A DNA stretch of 64,000 nt from Prosapia bicincta (GCA_036971475.1 JBAIZL010000376.1:8526501-8590500), one strand, 5' to 3'. Positions 50,394 to 60,690 are shown, counted from the first letter of the stretch. Numbers and translations are program-made. The notes: generated from the letters alone by a model not told the origin.

Positions 50394-50831
50394 TTAATAT
50401 TTTGCGACAGTTTCGTGATTAAAATTTGATTTTAATTTCCGGTGTTCATAATTCAAGACTTTCAACACACTTCGCAATGTTGGTAGTCCGTGATGGGTTG
50501 TTTGAAAATTATGAACTATTTTACGATTAGCAAATTTTTGAAAATTATCAATATTTTTTATTGATTTGGGTCGAGTTTTACATGGCGTATTTAACGATTC
50601 GCTTTCTCCTAGCTGCTTTTCTTCCGTCAGTAATATCCTTAAATAGTGAACAGATATTCCACAAAGATTAGCTACACGTTCTTGAATTACCGACAGCGAC
50701 ATATCGACCGTTTCTAGTGAAATGTTTCTAATTTCATTCATGATATTGCATATAGATTGACTTCTAAACGTCACGTCCTTGCCTAGTAAACGTTTTGCCT
50801 TTAGTTGAGGCATATTAATATTGATAAACAC
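50394..50831 (-). pseudogene. Transposase N-terminal (helix-turn-helix) fragment
   Basis: 145 codons, or 139 if the second Met (MPQLKAKRLLGK) is the true start. An N-terminal basic region with QSICNIMNEIR is followed by a helix-turn-helix-like stretch VIQERVANLCGISVHYLRIL. The middle (PCKTRPKSIKNIDNF, then KIVHNFQTTHHGLPTLRSVL) matches the arthropod family of IS630/Tc1-related transposases whose N-terminus recognises the inverted repeats. The frame stops at 50,394-50,396 where the DDE nuclease should begin, and only 130 bp remain to the TIR. It lies wholly between the TIRs, supporting the assignment. No frameshift within the kept part. It could bind DNA but not cut it. Exact subfamily uncertain. 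Confidence 0.6.
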
Positions 50832-50950
50832 AGTTTAAATTACAATAAACACTGTCAGACAGTCACAATGAGTGAGGAAACGTTACCAAATAGGAGATGT
50901 GAGTAGTATGTCAGGGCTGCAATAATACCCCCCCCCCCACCACCACTCTT

Positions 50951-51027
50951 ACATCCTTCCATCCCTTCTACAATCGCTTATTTCTCTTTACATCCTTCCA
51001 TCCCTTCTACAATCGCTTATTTCTCTT
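50951..51027 (+). repeat. Perfect 38-bp direct repeat inside the transposon
   Basis: ACATCCTTCCATCCCTTCTA... occurs at 50,951-50,988 and 50,990-51,027, separated by one base. An inverted relative (GGAAGGATGGATGTGAAA) lies near the left end at about 50,309-50,326. Possible subterminal transposase-binding repeats. Confidence 0.9.
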
Positions 51028-51096
51028 ACAACACTCGACCAAAATTTTGTTTCTGTACACCCATAAACTACGCTTTCTTAACTTGAACGTACAGTA

Positions 51097-51640
51097 AACG
51101 TTTTTAACTAGTCCTTGAGTTAGTATAGAAATATTAAACATAATGTATATATGTTTCATTAAAGTTAACCTAAATTATTTATTACAATTTAATCAATGTA
51201 CGATTATAAATAAAATATTCTTGTGCAATACTTTATTTGGGGTTGAGTTTAGCCAAGATATTTCTGAACATGCTGTTTCTTAAGATATTGATATTTAAAC
51301 CTTTATAATAGAAGCGTAAGAAATAAAAGTTATAAAGTGATTGTTTTCATATCGTTGTAGGAATGTGATTTTGTGTATGTTTGTGTTAAATACTTGTGTA
51401 TCGGTGTGTAGAAATATACTGTAAAGGAAATGTAACAATTTTGTTTTAAGAAAAAAGTAATAACGAAATCGTCTAAATATGTAACAATGTGACACATTAA
51501 AACAAGCAACAAAGGGTCGTGTGACTGTAACTTGAATGTTCAACAAAATTAATGTTTTGTTTTTACATTTTCTCATAAAACCTGGGTAAATAAATATATT
51601 ACTGTTCTATGTTTTATGTAGCCCTACTATTGATTTATCA
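51097..51640. other. No recognisable gene
   Basis: AT-rich. Frames on the minus strand at 51,295-51,576 lack motifs. Resembles 1,140-1,640 in places. Confidence 0.5.
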
Positions 51641-52076
51641 TTATTACGGTGTTACTGAATATTTTCATTCTGTTAAATATTTATACATTTAGGCAACAAT
51701 ACTATAACCAATTGTGGAAAAATGTTGCACATGCAAATGATAAATTTGATTCAGTATGAATCTAAGTATCATTGGAAGTTGCTTCTCAAAATTGTTGGTA
51801 TTTATCCTTTGCCCTAACGAATAAGAAAAACAAGTTATTAAAGTGACTGTGGCTGAATTATTAGCCCAAGTACGGACTTTACCTAGTTTGTACGAGCCTT
51901 GTAGACTTAGATATCGGTCAGACTATCACTCCTCGGTCAATGGTCGCCTCACTGCACGGTTTAGTTCTGTGTCTAGACTGTTACTATGGGTTGGAGCCAG
52001 GACTTGAACTTGTATACAAGATCACTCCTTTCTCAAGTCGGGATATAAAAGGTCTAGCTATTGTTTCGAGTCTGCA
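51641..52076 (+). repeat. Family A copy, 5' part (interrupted by the LINE)
   Basis: TACGGACTTTACCTAGTTTG, TTGTAGACTTAGATATCGG, CGGTCAATGGTCGCCTCAC and AGGTCTAGCTATTGTTTCG match the other copies. Homology stops within TCGAGTCTGCA (52,066-52,076) and resumes at 57,220 after the LINE. Confidence 0.88.
52066..52076. repeat. 5' target-site duplication of the LINE
   Basis: TCGAGTCTGCA is repeated exactly at 57,220-57,230. With a few changes the duplication may extend to about 19-20 bp (ATAAATTC versus TAAGTATTC). Confidence 0.85.
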
Positions 52077-52682
52077 ATAAATTCTTGTTAGATCAGTGGT
52101 ACAGTGCAGTCGTGTTTCGTTGTGTGCGTGATTTGCCGCCAACCCATTGTGTGACGTCACTCCTTTGTTCCTTACACGTGGTCGCAGTCGCAACAACGTT
52201 AAGGAGAACGCTGGTGAAAGTTTACCGCGCGCACTACGTGTGCCAAACTACTAACAGTGACAAAGTGTTTTTGTGTTATATCTTTTCAATTAATTTAACT
52301 ATACAAAAAATTCTTTCAACTTTCTCTTGCAACCAAAGTGCTTCATACAAAATTCAAGACCTCATCTTGGCTAATTGCTTTATCCGCAAAGGCTGTGATA
52401 TAACAGTGTCTGGAGCAACAAGCCGGCTTGTTGCCGTTGCTTTGTAAGTATTAGGCTATTCCTTTCAAAGTTTATTATAAAATCAAAAATCCAACATCAT
52501 ATTATCATTTAACCAATAACGATACAAACATAATTCAATTTAATCAATCAATATACAAAAACTTACTCATAAATCTTATTTAAATAAAATCTAAACCACA
52601 CGCTGTTTGTTTGGTGCCAACGCAGAAAATCTAACTTATTGCTAGTTGAATATTCTGTACGTCTGGGGTATACCCTTCAGGC
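52077..52682 (+). promoter_or_regulatory. LINE 5'UTR with candidate internal promoter
   Basis: 606 bp before ORF1. It contains TCAGT (52,093-52,097), an arthropod initiator spelling common at Jockey starts, a full CRE palindrome TGACGTCA (52,152-52,159) and an E-box CACGTG (52,175-52,180). An in-frame run of 128 codons here (52,061-52,447) has no recognisable domain. Jockey-type LINEs carry internal pol II promoters; which TCAGT/GCAGT is the true start is inferred. Confidence 0.55.
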
Positions 52683-54251
52683 ATGCCCCGCCAGGCCTCG
52701 GACACCGGTACTCGTGACCGGAGTCCTACCAGGCCCAAACGAACGCCCCCTTCTTCGCCAGAATTAACCAGGGCGAAGAAGTTAATGTCCCTACCTCATA
52801 AGGCCCCGAGGCCAGTACTATTGGAGGACTCGTCCTCCAAACTAATGCCGACCTTTAAAGCAAAGGTCAATACCGCCGGTCCTGTCAAGGAAAACCCCAA
52901 ACCTAACAGTCCAACAAGCTCAGAGGCTTCACCATCTACCGCCGCTCAACAACCGAGCGAAACCCAAACCCAGCCTGACCAACAGCCATCTGCCTCCTCT
53001 GACGGCTTCACAACCGTCACGAGACGGCGAACCAAAACAAATTCATCGAGCGAAAGCTCCAACACTCCCGCCCCTGCGGAAGCCAAAAGGGATAGAATCC
53101 CGCCCATACTAGTAGAGGCACCCTCCAACTGGCGAACTGTCGCCAAGGAGGTCCATGAGGCCACTCATGGCGACCTCGACATCACCTGCCGAGGCCGTTC
53201 CTTTCGGCTCCAGGCCAAAACCATTCTTGCTTTCAGGGCAGCCCAAACCCTGTTAGTCAAAAACAAAATACAGTTCCACACTTTCACTCCCGTGGCGGAG
53301 AGGGAGGTGAAAGTTGTCATAAAAGGCATTCCATATGACACCCCAACTTCGGACATTGAATCCGAACTCACCGCCAGGGGCCTGGAGCCCACGTCCGTCA
53401 TAAATCTTAAAAACAAGGAAAAGCAGCCTATCAATGTTTTTCTCATATCCCTCCGCCGCACGACCAACGTTCGTGAGGTGTACAACATAACAAACCTAAT
53501 GTTCATCAATGTGACCACCGAAAACTATTCATCAAGACCTGGAGCCGCCCAGTGCTACAGGTGTCAGAGATTCGGCCATTCGTCCTTGAATTGCCATCTG
53601 CAGACCCGCTGCCTTAAATGTGCCGGGGATCATGATCGGACTGAATGTCTGAAAACGCTAGAGACGCCTCCTAAGTGCGCGAACTGCGGAGGGGACCATC
53701 CGGCCAACTACCGCGGCTGCTCTGCTTACGCAGAGTACTCCCGGAGGGCCGGTGGGCCCAGCCGCAGACCAGTGGCTAGGCAGGCGCCTCCTCCTACACA
53801 AGAGCAGACTCTGGCCCCTGAAAGGCGCGAAGCGGCCCCAGCCCCTTCGAAGGAAGCTCAGCCCCCAGCAACATCACAAGAGACCACTAAGGTGTCCGTA
53901 CCCCCTACAGCAAAACCGAGCTATGCAAAAGCTCTGGCACCTCCAAAGACCACTACGACGAAGGTCACCCAACCACCCCTAAAAAAGGGGAAGAAAGCAG
54001 AACACCCAAAGCCATCAACCGTACCGGCTCAGGCCAGTACGTCCCAACCCAAGCATCCATCACAATTGCCAATTCGCAAACAAGCAGAGGCACGATCTCC
54101 GCCTACGGACACCTCTTCCTACATAAAAAAGACTGACCTCCTTGTATGGCTGCAAGGAATCTTAACATCAGTCACCCAAACTGATGACATAAAAACTATA
54201 TTCATTAACGTCATATCGTCACTCATAAGTCTTCTAGTCCAACATGACTAG
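52683..54251 (+). CDS. LINE ORF1, gag-like nucleic-acid-binding protein
   Basis: 522 residues, ATG at 52,683 to TAG at 54,249. Residues 1-140 are Pro/Ser/Thr/Lys-rich and disordered. Residues about 200-280 (VKVVIKGIPYDTPTSDIESE...) form the RRM-like/PRE_C2HC region typical of Jockey gag. Three zinc knuckles follow: CYRCQRFGHSSLNC (291-304, CX2CX4HX4C), CLKCAGDHDRTEC (310-322, CX2CX3HX4C) and CANCGGDHPANYRGC (332-346, CX2CX3HX6C). The C-terminal 170 residues are Pro/Ala/Lys-rich. The protein binds the element RNA and assembles the particle. No stops or frameshifts. It overlaps ORF2 by 8 bases (ATGACTAG), suggesting reinitiation or coupled translation of ORF2. Confidence 0.95.
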   Translation: MPRQASDTGTRDRSPTRPKRTPPSSPELTRAKKLMSLPHKAPRPVLLEDSSSKLMPTFKAKVNTAGPVKENPKPNSPTSSEASPSTAAQQPSETQTQPDQQPSASSDGFTTVTRRRTKTNSSSESSNTPAPAEAKRDRIPPILVEAPSNWRTVAKEVHEATHGDLDITCRGRSFRLQAKTILAFRAAQTLLVKNKIQFHTFTPVAEREVKVVIKGIPYDTPTSDIESELTARGLEPTSVINLKNKEKQPINVFLISLRRTTNVREVYNITNLMFINVTTENYSSRPGAAQCYRCQRFGHSSLNCHLQTRCLKCAGDHDRTECLKTLETPPKCANCGGDHPANYRGCSAYAEYSRRAGGPSRRPVARQAPPPTQEQTLAPERREAAPAPSKEAQPPATSQETTKVSVPPTAKPSYAKALAPPKTTTTKVTQPPLKKGKKAEHPKPSTVPAQASTSQPKHPSQLPIRKQAEARSPPTDTSSYIKKTDLLVWLQGILTSVTQTDDIKTIFINVISSLISLLVQHD

Positions 54252-56938
54252 AACCCTACAGATAGTGGCATGGAATGCCAACGGAGTAGCCGCCAAAAAA
54301 GCGGAGCTCCGACAATTCTTCCACTCCCACGACATCGATATCGCACTGATATCTGAAACACACCTGAAAGCCTCCACGATATTTAACATTCCATGCTACA
54401 ACACCTACCGAACAGATCGCCCACTCTCAATGAGCCAACGCCCTTCCGGAGGCACAGCGGTGTTGGTTCACAGAAGGATAGCTCACCAGGTTTTACCAAA
54501 TCTTTCCAACACCTGCATTGAACACACCTGTGTTCAAGCGCACTACGAAGGCACTAACCTACTCATATTCTCCGCTTACCTACAACCTGATGCGAGGCTA
54601 TCCAACTCAGACCTAGACTCCCTACTCAGCACAGACGACCCCATCATTCTCATGGGCGATCTCAATTCCAAACATCCCACATGGAACTCAAACGTCTCCA
54701 ATCGACACGGCAATGTTCTCCACAATTATCTGGCCAACAGGCCCAACCTCAAAGCACTGGGACCAGCTGAGCCCACATACTATTCACACAATCACAGGCA
54801 CAGGCCTGATGTCCTCGACATTGCCGTGCTTAAAAACATCGTCCTCAGACACTCACTCATCAACGTAGATGAACTAAGCTCCGACCACAACCCAATCCTT
54901 CTGACAATTGGCGACCCCCTGGCTAATCGCCTCCCCCCAGCCAAGATGTCAACGAGAACCAACTGGAGACGCTACAACGAGTGCCTTCTACGAATATCTC
55001 CGGAACATGGCAACCCGATTGACAACTGCGGGGATGTTGATCGGGAGGCCGACAGAATACAGGCAGCCCTCATACATGCAGCCAAGGTCAGCTCCCACAC
55101 CACTGTACGCGGTGGTGCAAAGACTGAGCTTCCATCCTATATTCAAGCAGAGCTGGCGAAGAAACGCCGACTGCGCCGCACATGGCACTTCACCCGCGCG
55201 CCCTCAGTTAAGAGGGAACTAAATGCCCAGACTCAACTAGTCAAGATCCTACTAGAATCGCACGCAGAGGAGGAATGGTCCAAATTCCTCTCCTCCGTAA
55301 ACACAGAGAATGGTTCTCTGTGGAAGCTAAATCGCCAGCTCTTAGCCACGAAATCGCCACGCAAACCACTCCTTGGTCAGCAGGGTCTGGCTTACTCCCC
55401 AGAGGACAAGGCCGAAACGTTCGCTGATTCCTTAGAAGACCAGTTCACACCAAATGCACACATCTACGACTCCGAACATGTCGAACATGTTAGGGACTAT
55501 CTTGAAACCTATCTAAACGATCCACTTGGCACACCACCAGACCTGATCACCAGTGATCAGGTGGCGCAAACCATAACAAACCTCAACCCCCGCAGAGCCC
55601 CCGGATTAGATGGCATATCCAACCATGCACTCAAGATAGTCCCTCTCCCTATGTTGATGTCTATCACTAACCTCTTCAACGGAATCATGCGAACACGCCA
55701 CTACCCTACTTCATGGAAGGGAGCCAAAGTAGTCCTATTCCTTAAACCAAACAAAAGCTCTCTTCTTCCCAAGAACTACAGGCCCATATCACTTCTACCC
55801 AACCTCTCAAATGTCTTTGAGAGGCTACTAAACGATAGGCTGCTACAATACATAGCCCCTACTATACGCAGTGAGCAATACGGCTTCCGCAGTGGCCATT
55901 CCACTACCCTGCAATTAACAAACGTGGTTAACTCCCTTGCAGATGGCTTCAACACCAAAAGTCACAACATCGCTGTTTTCCTGGACATCAGCAAAGCGTT
56001 TGACAGGGTATGGCATGAGGGCCTCCTGTACAAACTGGCCAACAGTCCCGTACCTCCATGCTATGTACACCTCATTCATTCGTACCTCGACAATAGGTGG
56101 TTCCAGGCGTCCGTCGAAGGTACTCTGTCCACGCGACGTCCGATTGAGGCTGGAGTGCCTCAAGGCTCAGTTCTGGGGCCGTTATTGTATCTTGTATATA
56201 CTAACGACGTCCCCCCTATACCCATCTGTCCGACTGCGACTCTTTGCCGACGACTCCATGTTTCAGTATCGCACTCTAAATATTAACTTTGGAGTGCGAT
56301 ACATGCAGAGACAATTAGACCTTCTCCAACCGTGGCTTCGGAAGTGGAGAATCGCAGTCAACACGGACAAAACTGAGGCCGTTTGTTTCAGTAACAAACG
56401 AGCTTGTCCTGTCGCAACACTCTTTCTCAACAACAGTCCCATAGCATGGAAAACCACAGTACAGTATCTAGGGGTGACGCTTGACAACAAGCTCACCTTC
56501 CAGCCCCACCTCCTACGTGCCATCGGAAAGGCCATTGGCGCCCGCCAAAGGCTTTTCCCTGTCATCCGCGGAGCTGGGAACCCTATCCCAATGTCCGTCA
56601 GGCTGATGGTGTACAAAATGTACATCAGACCCATCATCACCTACGCAGCCCCCGCTTGGTATTCCCTTCTGAGCGATGCAGCAAAGAGGAAGCTGCACTC
56701 TTTCCAAAACGTCTCGCTCAGACTAATCACCAACTCCCCGTGGTATGTAAAAAACATAGTTATAGCCGCGGGACTCAACGTCCAAACCCTAGATGATTTT
56801 ATCATCCACCTAACTACGTCACTCAGAGATCGAGCAGAACGCTCCTCCCATCCGCATCTGTCGGCAATAGTCACAGATCCGGCACCGCCTCCGACGCGCA
56901 GGAATCGACCCCTGTGCTTCGTCTACGAGCCACCATGA
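54244..56938 (+). pseudogene. LINE ORF2, APE endonuclease-reverse transcriptase, one frameshift
   Basis: First frame 54,244-56,286, continuing one frame over to the TGA at 56,936-56,938; about 900 codons in all, near the usual Jockey length (about 900-920). APE endonuclease, residues 1-220: WNANG (10-14), ISETHLK (Glu38), MGDLNSKH (Asp139), SSDHNP (Asp214/His215). RT: NPRRAPGLDG (448-457), NYRPISLLPN (511-520), QYGFRSGHST (545-554), FLDISKAFD (Asp581), GVPQGSVLGP (637-646). The catalytic FADD (56,243-56,254) and the thumb (SVRLMVYKMYIRPIITYAAP) are in the shifted frame. The break lies between about 56,209 and 56,240; the C6 run at 56,211-56,216 is the likely site. The product would stop before the second catalytic Asp pair. 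All other motifs are intact. Confidence 0.95.
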
Positions 56939-57219
56939 AGGTCGAAAATCTAAAATCCACACCTCACCAAAATCCAAGCCTAAACAAATCAGTCCAATCA
57001 ACAGCAAAGCACATCACACGATGCTCAAATCACCAAGCAACCACGTACAAAATTTAAATGTAAATGACCTCACTGATGCCTATAAAGCAACTAGCCAAAC
57101 CACAATTCTATAAAACCACAATAAAGTCAAACATCAATAACAAACTGCTGTAAATGAGCTTTCAGAAACAGCATACAACAGGGGCTCAACAACTAGACAG
57201 CTCCGCCAGGCGGCCAAGG
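56939..57219 (+). other. LINE 3'UTR ending in a GC hairpin, no poly(A)
   Basis: 281 bp, A/C-rich, with AATAAA at 57,120-57,125 about 95 bp before the end. The final bases include CCGCCAGGCGG (57,203-57,213), a five-pair hairpin with a one-base centre, immediately before the target-site duplication. No A tail or simple-repeat tail is seen. Confidence 0.8.
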
Positions 57220-57555
57220 TCGAGTCTGCATAAGTATTCCGGTCTAAACTGCAGGGACTGGTTTTTGACCCTAGAATGGTTGATGGACAAATTCCACTGA
57301 CCTGTTCAAATACCCTTGTTATATTACCTGTAAGTTTCAACTCATTTTAATACTGTTTTCTAATCACCTTCAAGTTTTTTAATCTCAGGGGTTTCGATAT
57401 GAAATAACTTATTATTTTGTCTTTTCCTTGATACCATATTTCGTTTAAAAGGTTTATGAACTGTCTGTGTTATGCTTTTGGTTATGATTCCTATTTTATT
57501 CTTAAGTGCATACTACAATAAAGTTTTATTTAAAATTTTATTTTCAATGAAGACA
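57220..57555 (+). repeat. Family A copy, 3' part, with AATAAA
   Basis: Resumes with TCGAGTCTGCATAAGTATTC and continues through AACTGTCTGTGTTATGCTTT to CAATAAAGTTTT (AATAAA 57,517-57,522), parallel to 61,330-61,630. The first 11 bases are the 3' target-site duplication of the LINE. Confidence 0.85.
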
Positions 57556-57879
57556 ATGAATGAAAATAATTGAAGATAAAATCATTGTCAAAATATTATA
57601 TACTTTCAAAACTTTCTGCTCTCTTCCTTTTCTTAAAAGTATAATAAACGTTGCTACTGTTTTCGCCTTACTTGAAAATTATCCATAATCCTTATTTATT
57701 ATTATATTAGGAGATTTGTATTAGAGATTATTATTATTAGAAAGTCGGAAGGACCTTATCGGTGTAGAGCACTTAGCTACAGCCTTTGTAACTTGTGATA
57801 GTCATAATACAATCTGCTGCAGCTGTAGCTTTAACTAACGTTTTATCACGACTGAACTAACAATCTATCGTCTCAAACA

Positions 57880-58610
57880 TTATTTTAGGTTACACGGATA
57901 TTCGCTGATTTGGTTACTCTCGACCACCTCCCAATCTCTTTCTCCAAGTGAAACCATAACGGGAGAAATCATTAGCAAAGACATTAGCTATTTACGACAG
58001 TAATTATTTCTGTTTTGAAACCCTGTGATTCACTGGATTAGTAAGGCGTATATTAGCACGATGGACGCTCTTCCTATCTTCCAACCTACTTCTAGCAGCG
58101 CTCTATGCTGCTTAGCTGTAATTACAGGTCAAATTTTATAAGCTAGCACTTGGGGCTCTAATAGAATTTGTGTATATAATGTGCTTATTCGTCATCTATA
58201 AAACATCATGATCTATCGTTATCCATCATCAGGGCCACAAATTGCGGCCTACAAGCCCTAACCCATAGATAATCCAATTAGGTCGCTTCCGTGAACGCCC
58301 TATTTTCATTTGTTGTTATTTTTACTAAACATTAAAAAGTAATAATAATTGTAACAAAATAAGGAGTCAACCTTATGTGTTAGCGGAAGTCAAATGGATG
58401 ATGTTTTTGAAAATGATCTGCACCTCCACCTTATCCTCTTCCTCGGCCTCTCCCCAAGGGTAAGCCACTTTTCCTATACGAGTAAATTGTCTAATACTTG
58501 ATGTGTAGCTTGATTTATAGAGTTTGTTGCAAACTAGGGCTTTTAGTTTCTGTTTTTACGCAGTATCATTCATTTGTCGTGTCGTCCTTGTCGCCCTTGA
58601 AGAAATGATA
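57880..58610 (-). repeat. Families B and C, inverted copy with an internal insertion
   Basis: GTGATTCACTGG, CCTACTTCTAGCAGCGCTCT and CTGCTTAGCTGTAA (B) stop near 58,130. The continuation TTGTCTAATACTTGATGTGT, GAGTTTGTTGCAAACTAGGG and TTGTCGTGTCGTCCTTGTCG (B end/C start) resumes at about 58,487. About 350 bp of unrelated DNA (58,132-58,487) separates them, apparently a later insertion of unknown type. Confidence 0.6.
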
Positions 58611-59114
58611 AGTTAAAACAGAAAACATTTAGTGTTTGTAGTTATTTTCGTTCACTTTATATTGAAAATAACCATGCTGTTTATTTATATATTTTGTGAC
58701 TTACAGGCAGATTTTAACTTACAGGTGGTATAACAAAGCTCTTGAATAGAAATGACTCATTTCACGCTTACGTTTTGTTAATTGTTGCAGCTGCTATTAT
58801 ATTAAAAAGGAAACAAGGGTGAAGTGATTCAACTGATATTGTTTTGAATGCCTAATTTAAAAAAAAGGCAATCAAACAAATAATATAATAATTCAAACTA
58901 ATGGAAGGAATGACATCAACGTGTTTTTTGGAAATGTTTTTATAAGTGAGGCTAATAAAATCGTGGTTCCGTAACCATCGTTTGAATGTGGATGAATTTA
59001 AAAAGTGTGTTGGTATAAATGTTTCCTTAATTCGTTTTAACTTTATTTCATTTAATGTTATAATCTCTAAACGTTTCACAAAATAAGCTCGACCAATTGT
59101 ATCTTATTTTGATT

Positions 59115-59118
<4 letters not shown>
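58611..59118. other. AT-rich stretch without recognisable gene
   Basis: Nothing recognised; the 75-codon minus frame at 58,852-59,079 lacks motifs. Confidence 0.5.

Positions 59119-59178
<60 letters not shown>
59119..59178. repeat. (TA)n microsatellite
   Basis: About 60 bp of pure TA. Confidence 0.97.
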
Positions 59179-59181
<3 letters not shown>

Positions 59182-59480
59182 TCTTATATTTGTCATTTTA
59201 AATGGAGCTTCTGTGATGGTTCCTTCTCGGAAATTCAATATATATACTAACTAGGCCTATAATGTGAAACGTTATATGGCATGTTTACTGCAGACAGGAA
59301 AAGTAAATCTAGTCACAATAGCGTAGTTGTGTTTCTTATTGTACCATGAAACGGAAACAATATTATGATAAGAGAATTACGTAATGTAAATGTAAGCGGG
59401 GGAAGAATGTTTTAGTTATATTCATTATATAACGATTAAACGTTAAAACGATTATTATGTTTTCGATATAAAACATTATA

Positions 59481-59481
59481 T

Positions 59482-59519
<38 letters not shown>

Positions 59520-59521
59520 TA

Positions 59522-59566
<45 letters not shown>
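59481..59566. repeat. (GA)n-(CAGA)n-(GA)n microsatellite
   Basis: GA repeat, then four CAGA units and ACATACAAA, then a second GA repeat. Confidence 0.96.
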
Positions 59567-59570
<4 letters not shown>

Positions 59571-59794
59571 ATTTGATATAGATGTAAAGCATTGCAAAGG
59601 ATGTATTAACAGTAGTGTTGTAAAATGTTACATTTCTCGCATGAGATTTCCAAGTGGGTTGATAATATCTAAAGGGCAGACTTAATATTACTGAAAATAA
59701 TATATAGATTTTTGAGTTGAATAAATTAATATAAAGGAGAGTAGCCTGTACGAAGTGTGTCGCCATTTTTTAAATTAGTTTTGAAAAACGTTAT

Positions 59795-59975
59795 GTGCAT
59801 CGGGTATATTACGGTGGTCACTGCAACTTGATTTTTATTTAAGGTTTTGAAACCTATTGATGACTAAATAACGTATTTTTAAACAGGATTCTCAATGATG
59901 ACTATGGTGCTTATTCCTTCGAGAGGGAGTTACAAATTTCGTTTTAATAAAACAGTAAACATAAAGGATATATAG

Positions 59976-60011
<36 letters not shown>

Positions 60012-60690
60012 TTGTGAATATGTCAGTACACAAATATATTGCCTGGAAAATTGCCAGAAAAAATTTAAGTTTATTATAAAAAAATTTATTAAATTGTTTA
60101 ATTAGGTTAAACTTTGTCCTTTTTTAATCACGCCCCAATGTGTGAGGTGAAAAAGAATCATGTGTGCAATAATGTGAGCGCAATCCCTTCAAAGAAACGA
60201 TAAGAAGAATTAACGAGGCCACATGTTTTCATTTCCAACTGATTGGCTTATTCAGGCCAAATGATATCCGCTCCAAATAATTCTGTTATTTCGGGCTTCG
60301 CAGTAATGAAATGTTTAATAACCAGAAACGGAAGAACATGGTACAGCTGGTTTATTATAGAAGTCACTGAAACTGGATTTTTATTCGCGGTTTTGACTCC
60401 TAATGATAGCTAAATCTGTTTTAACGGTATTCTTAATGAGGCGTTTGAGATTATTCCTTTTACACACAGTTACAAATTTCAATTGAGCAATACAGCAAAC
60501 AATTAGGATCTATAGTTGTGTGTGTGTGTGTGTGTATTTGTATTTGTTAATTTGTCTGTTATAACCTGAAAAGTTGCTACAAGAAATTAAAATGTTTTTA
60601 AAAAATCACAGATTTTTTCATTTAGATAACAGTTTGTCGAGTTTTAATCACGTTACAATGTGTCAGGTGGAAGTAAGTCAATGTTTAACA
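59795..60690 (+). repeat. Diverged tandem duplication, period about 540 bp, with embedded (GT)n
   Basis: Unit 1 (about 59,795-60,205) and unit 2 (about 60,335-60,690) share GTCACTG(C/A)AACT(T/G)GATTTTTATT, AGTTACAAATTTC, TATAGTTGTGTGTGTGTG and a TTTTAATCACG(C/T)...CAATGTGT(G/C)AGGTG block. The GT run sits at the same place in both (59,977 and 60,516). No coding frame. Confidence 0.8.

Larger units (their letters stand above)
50236..51094 (-). mobile_element. TA-flanked DNA transposon (Tc1/mariner/IS630-like), internally deleted
   Basis: Terminal inverted repeats 50,236-50,263 and 51,067-51,094 (CTGTTCGTCCAAGTTAAGAA versus CTGTACGTTCAAGTTAAGAA, then AGC) are bounded by TA on both sides, as expected for TA target duplication. 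Total 859 bp, smaller than autonomous members (usually over 1.2 kb). It contains a transposase N-terminal frame on the minus strand, an 11-base C run at 50,928-50,938, and a perfect 38-bp direct repeat (50,951-50,988 and 50,990-51,027). The DDE catalytic domain is missing, so it is a deletion derivative that could move only in trans. Confidence 0.75.
52077..57219 (+). mobile_element. Near-complete Jockey-clade non-LTR retrotransposon
   Basis: A 5.14-kb element with 5'UTR, ORF1, an ORF2 overlapping it by 8 bp, and a 3'UTR. It is flanked by an 11-bp target-site duplication and interrupts a family A repeat. It is distinctly GC-richer than its surroundings. The APE endonuclease start WNANGVAAKKAEL, three gag zinc knuckles and the RT text NYRPISLLPN and GVPQGSVLGP place it in the Jockey clade. 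It mobilises by target-primed reverse transcription; the gag-like protein coats the RNA. One frameshift in ORF2 inactivates this copy, otherwise both frames are open, so insertion is recent. The 3' end lacks a poly(A) tail. Confidence 0.96.

Noticed and set aside
52061..52447. 128-codon frame as a LINE ORF0
   Set aside because: It begins outside the element at the target site and has no domain or composition typical of an encoded protein.
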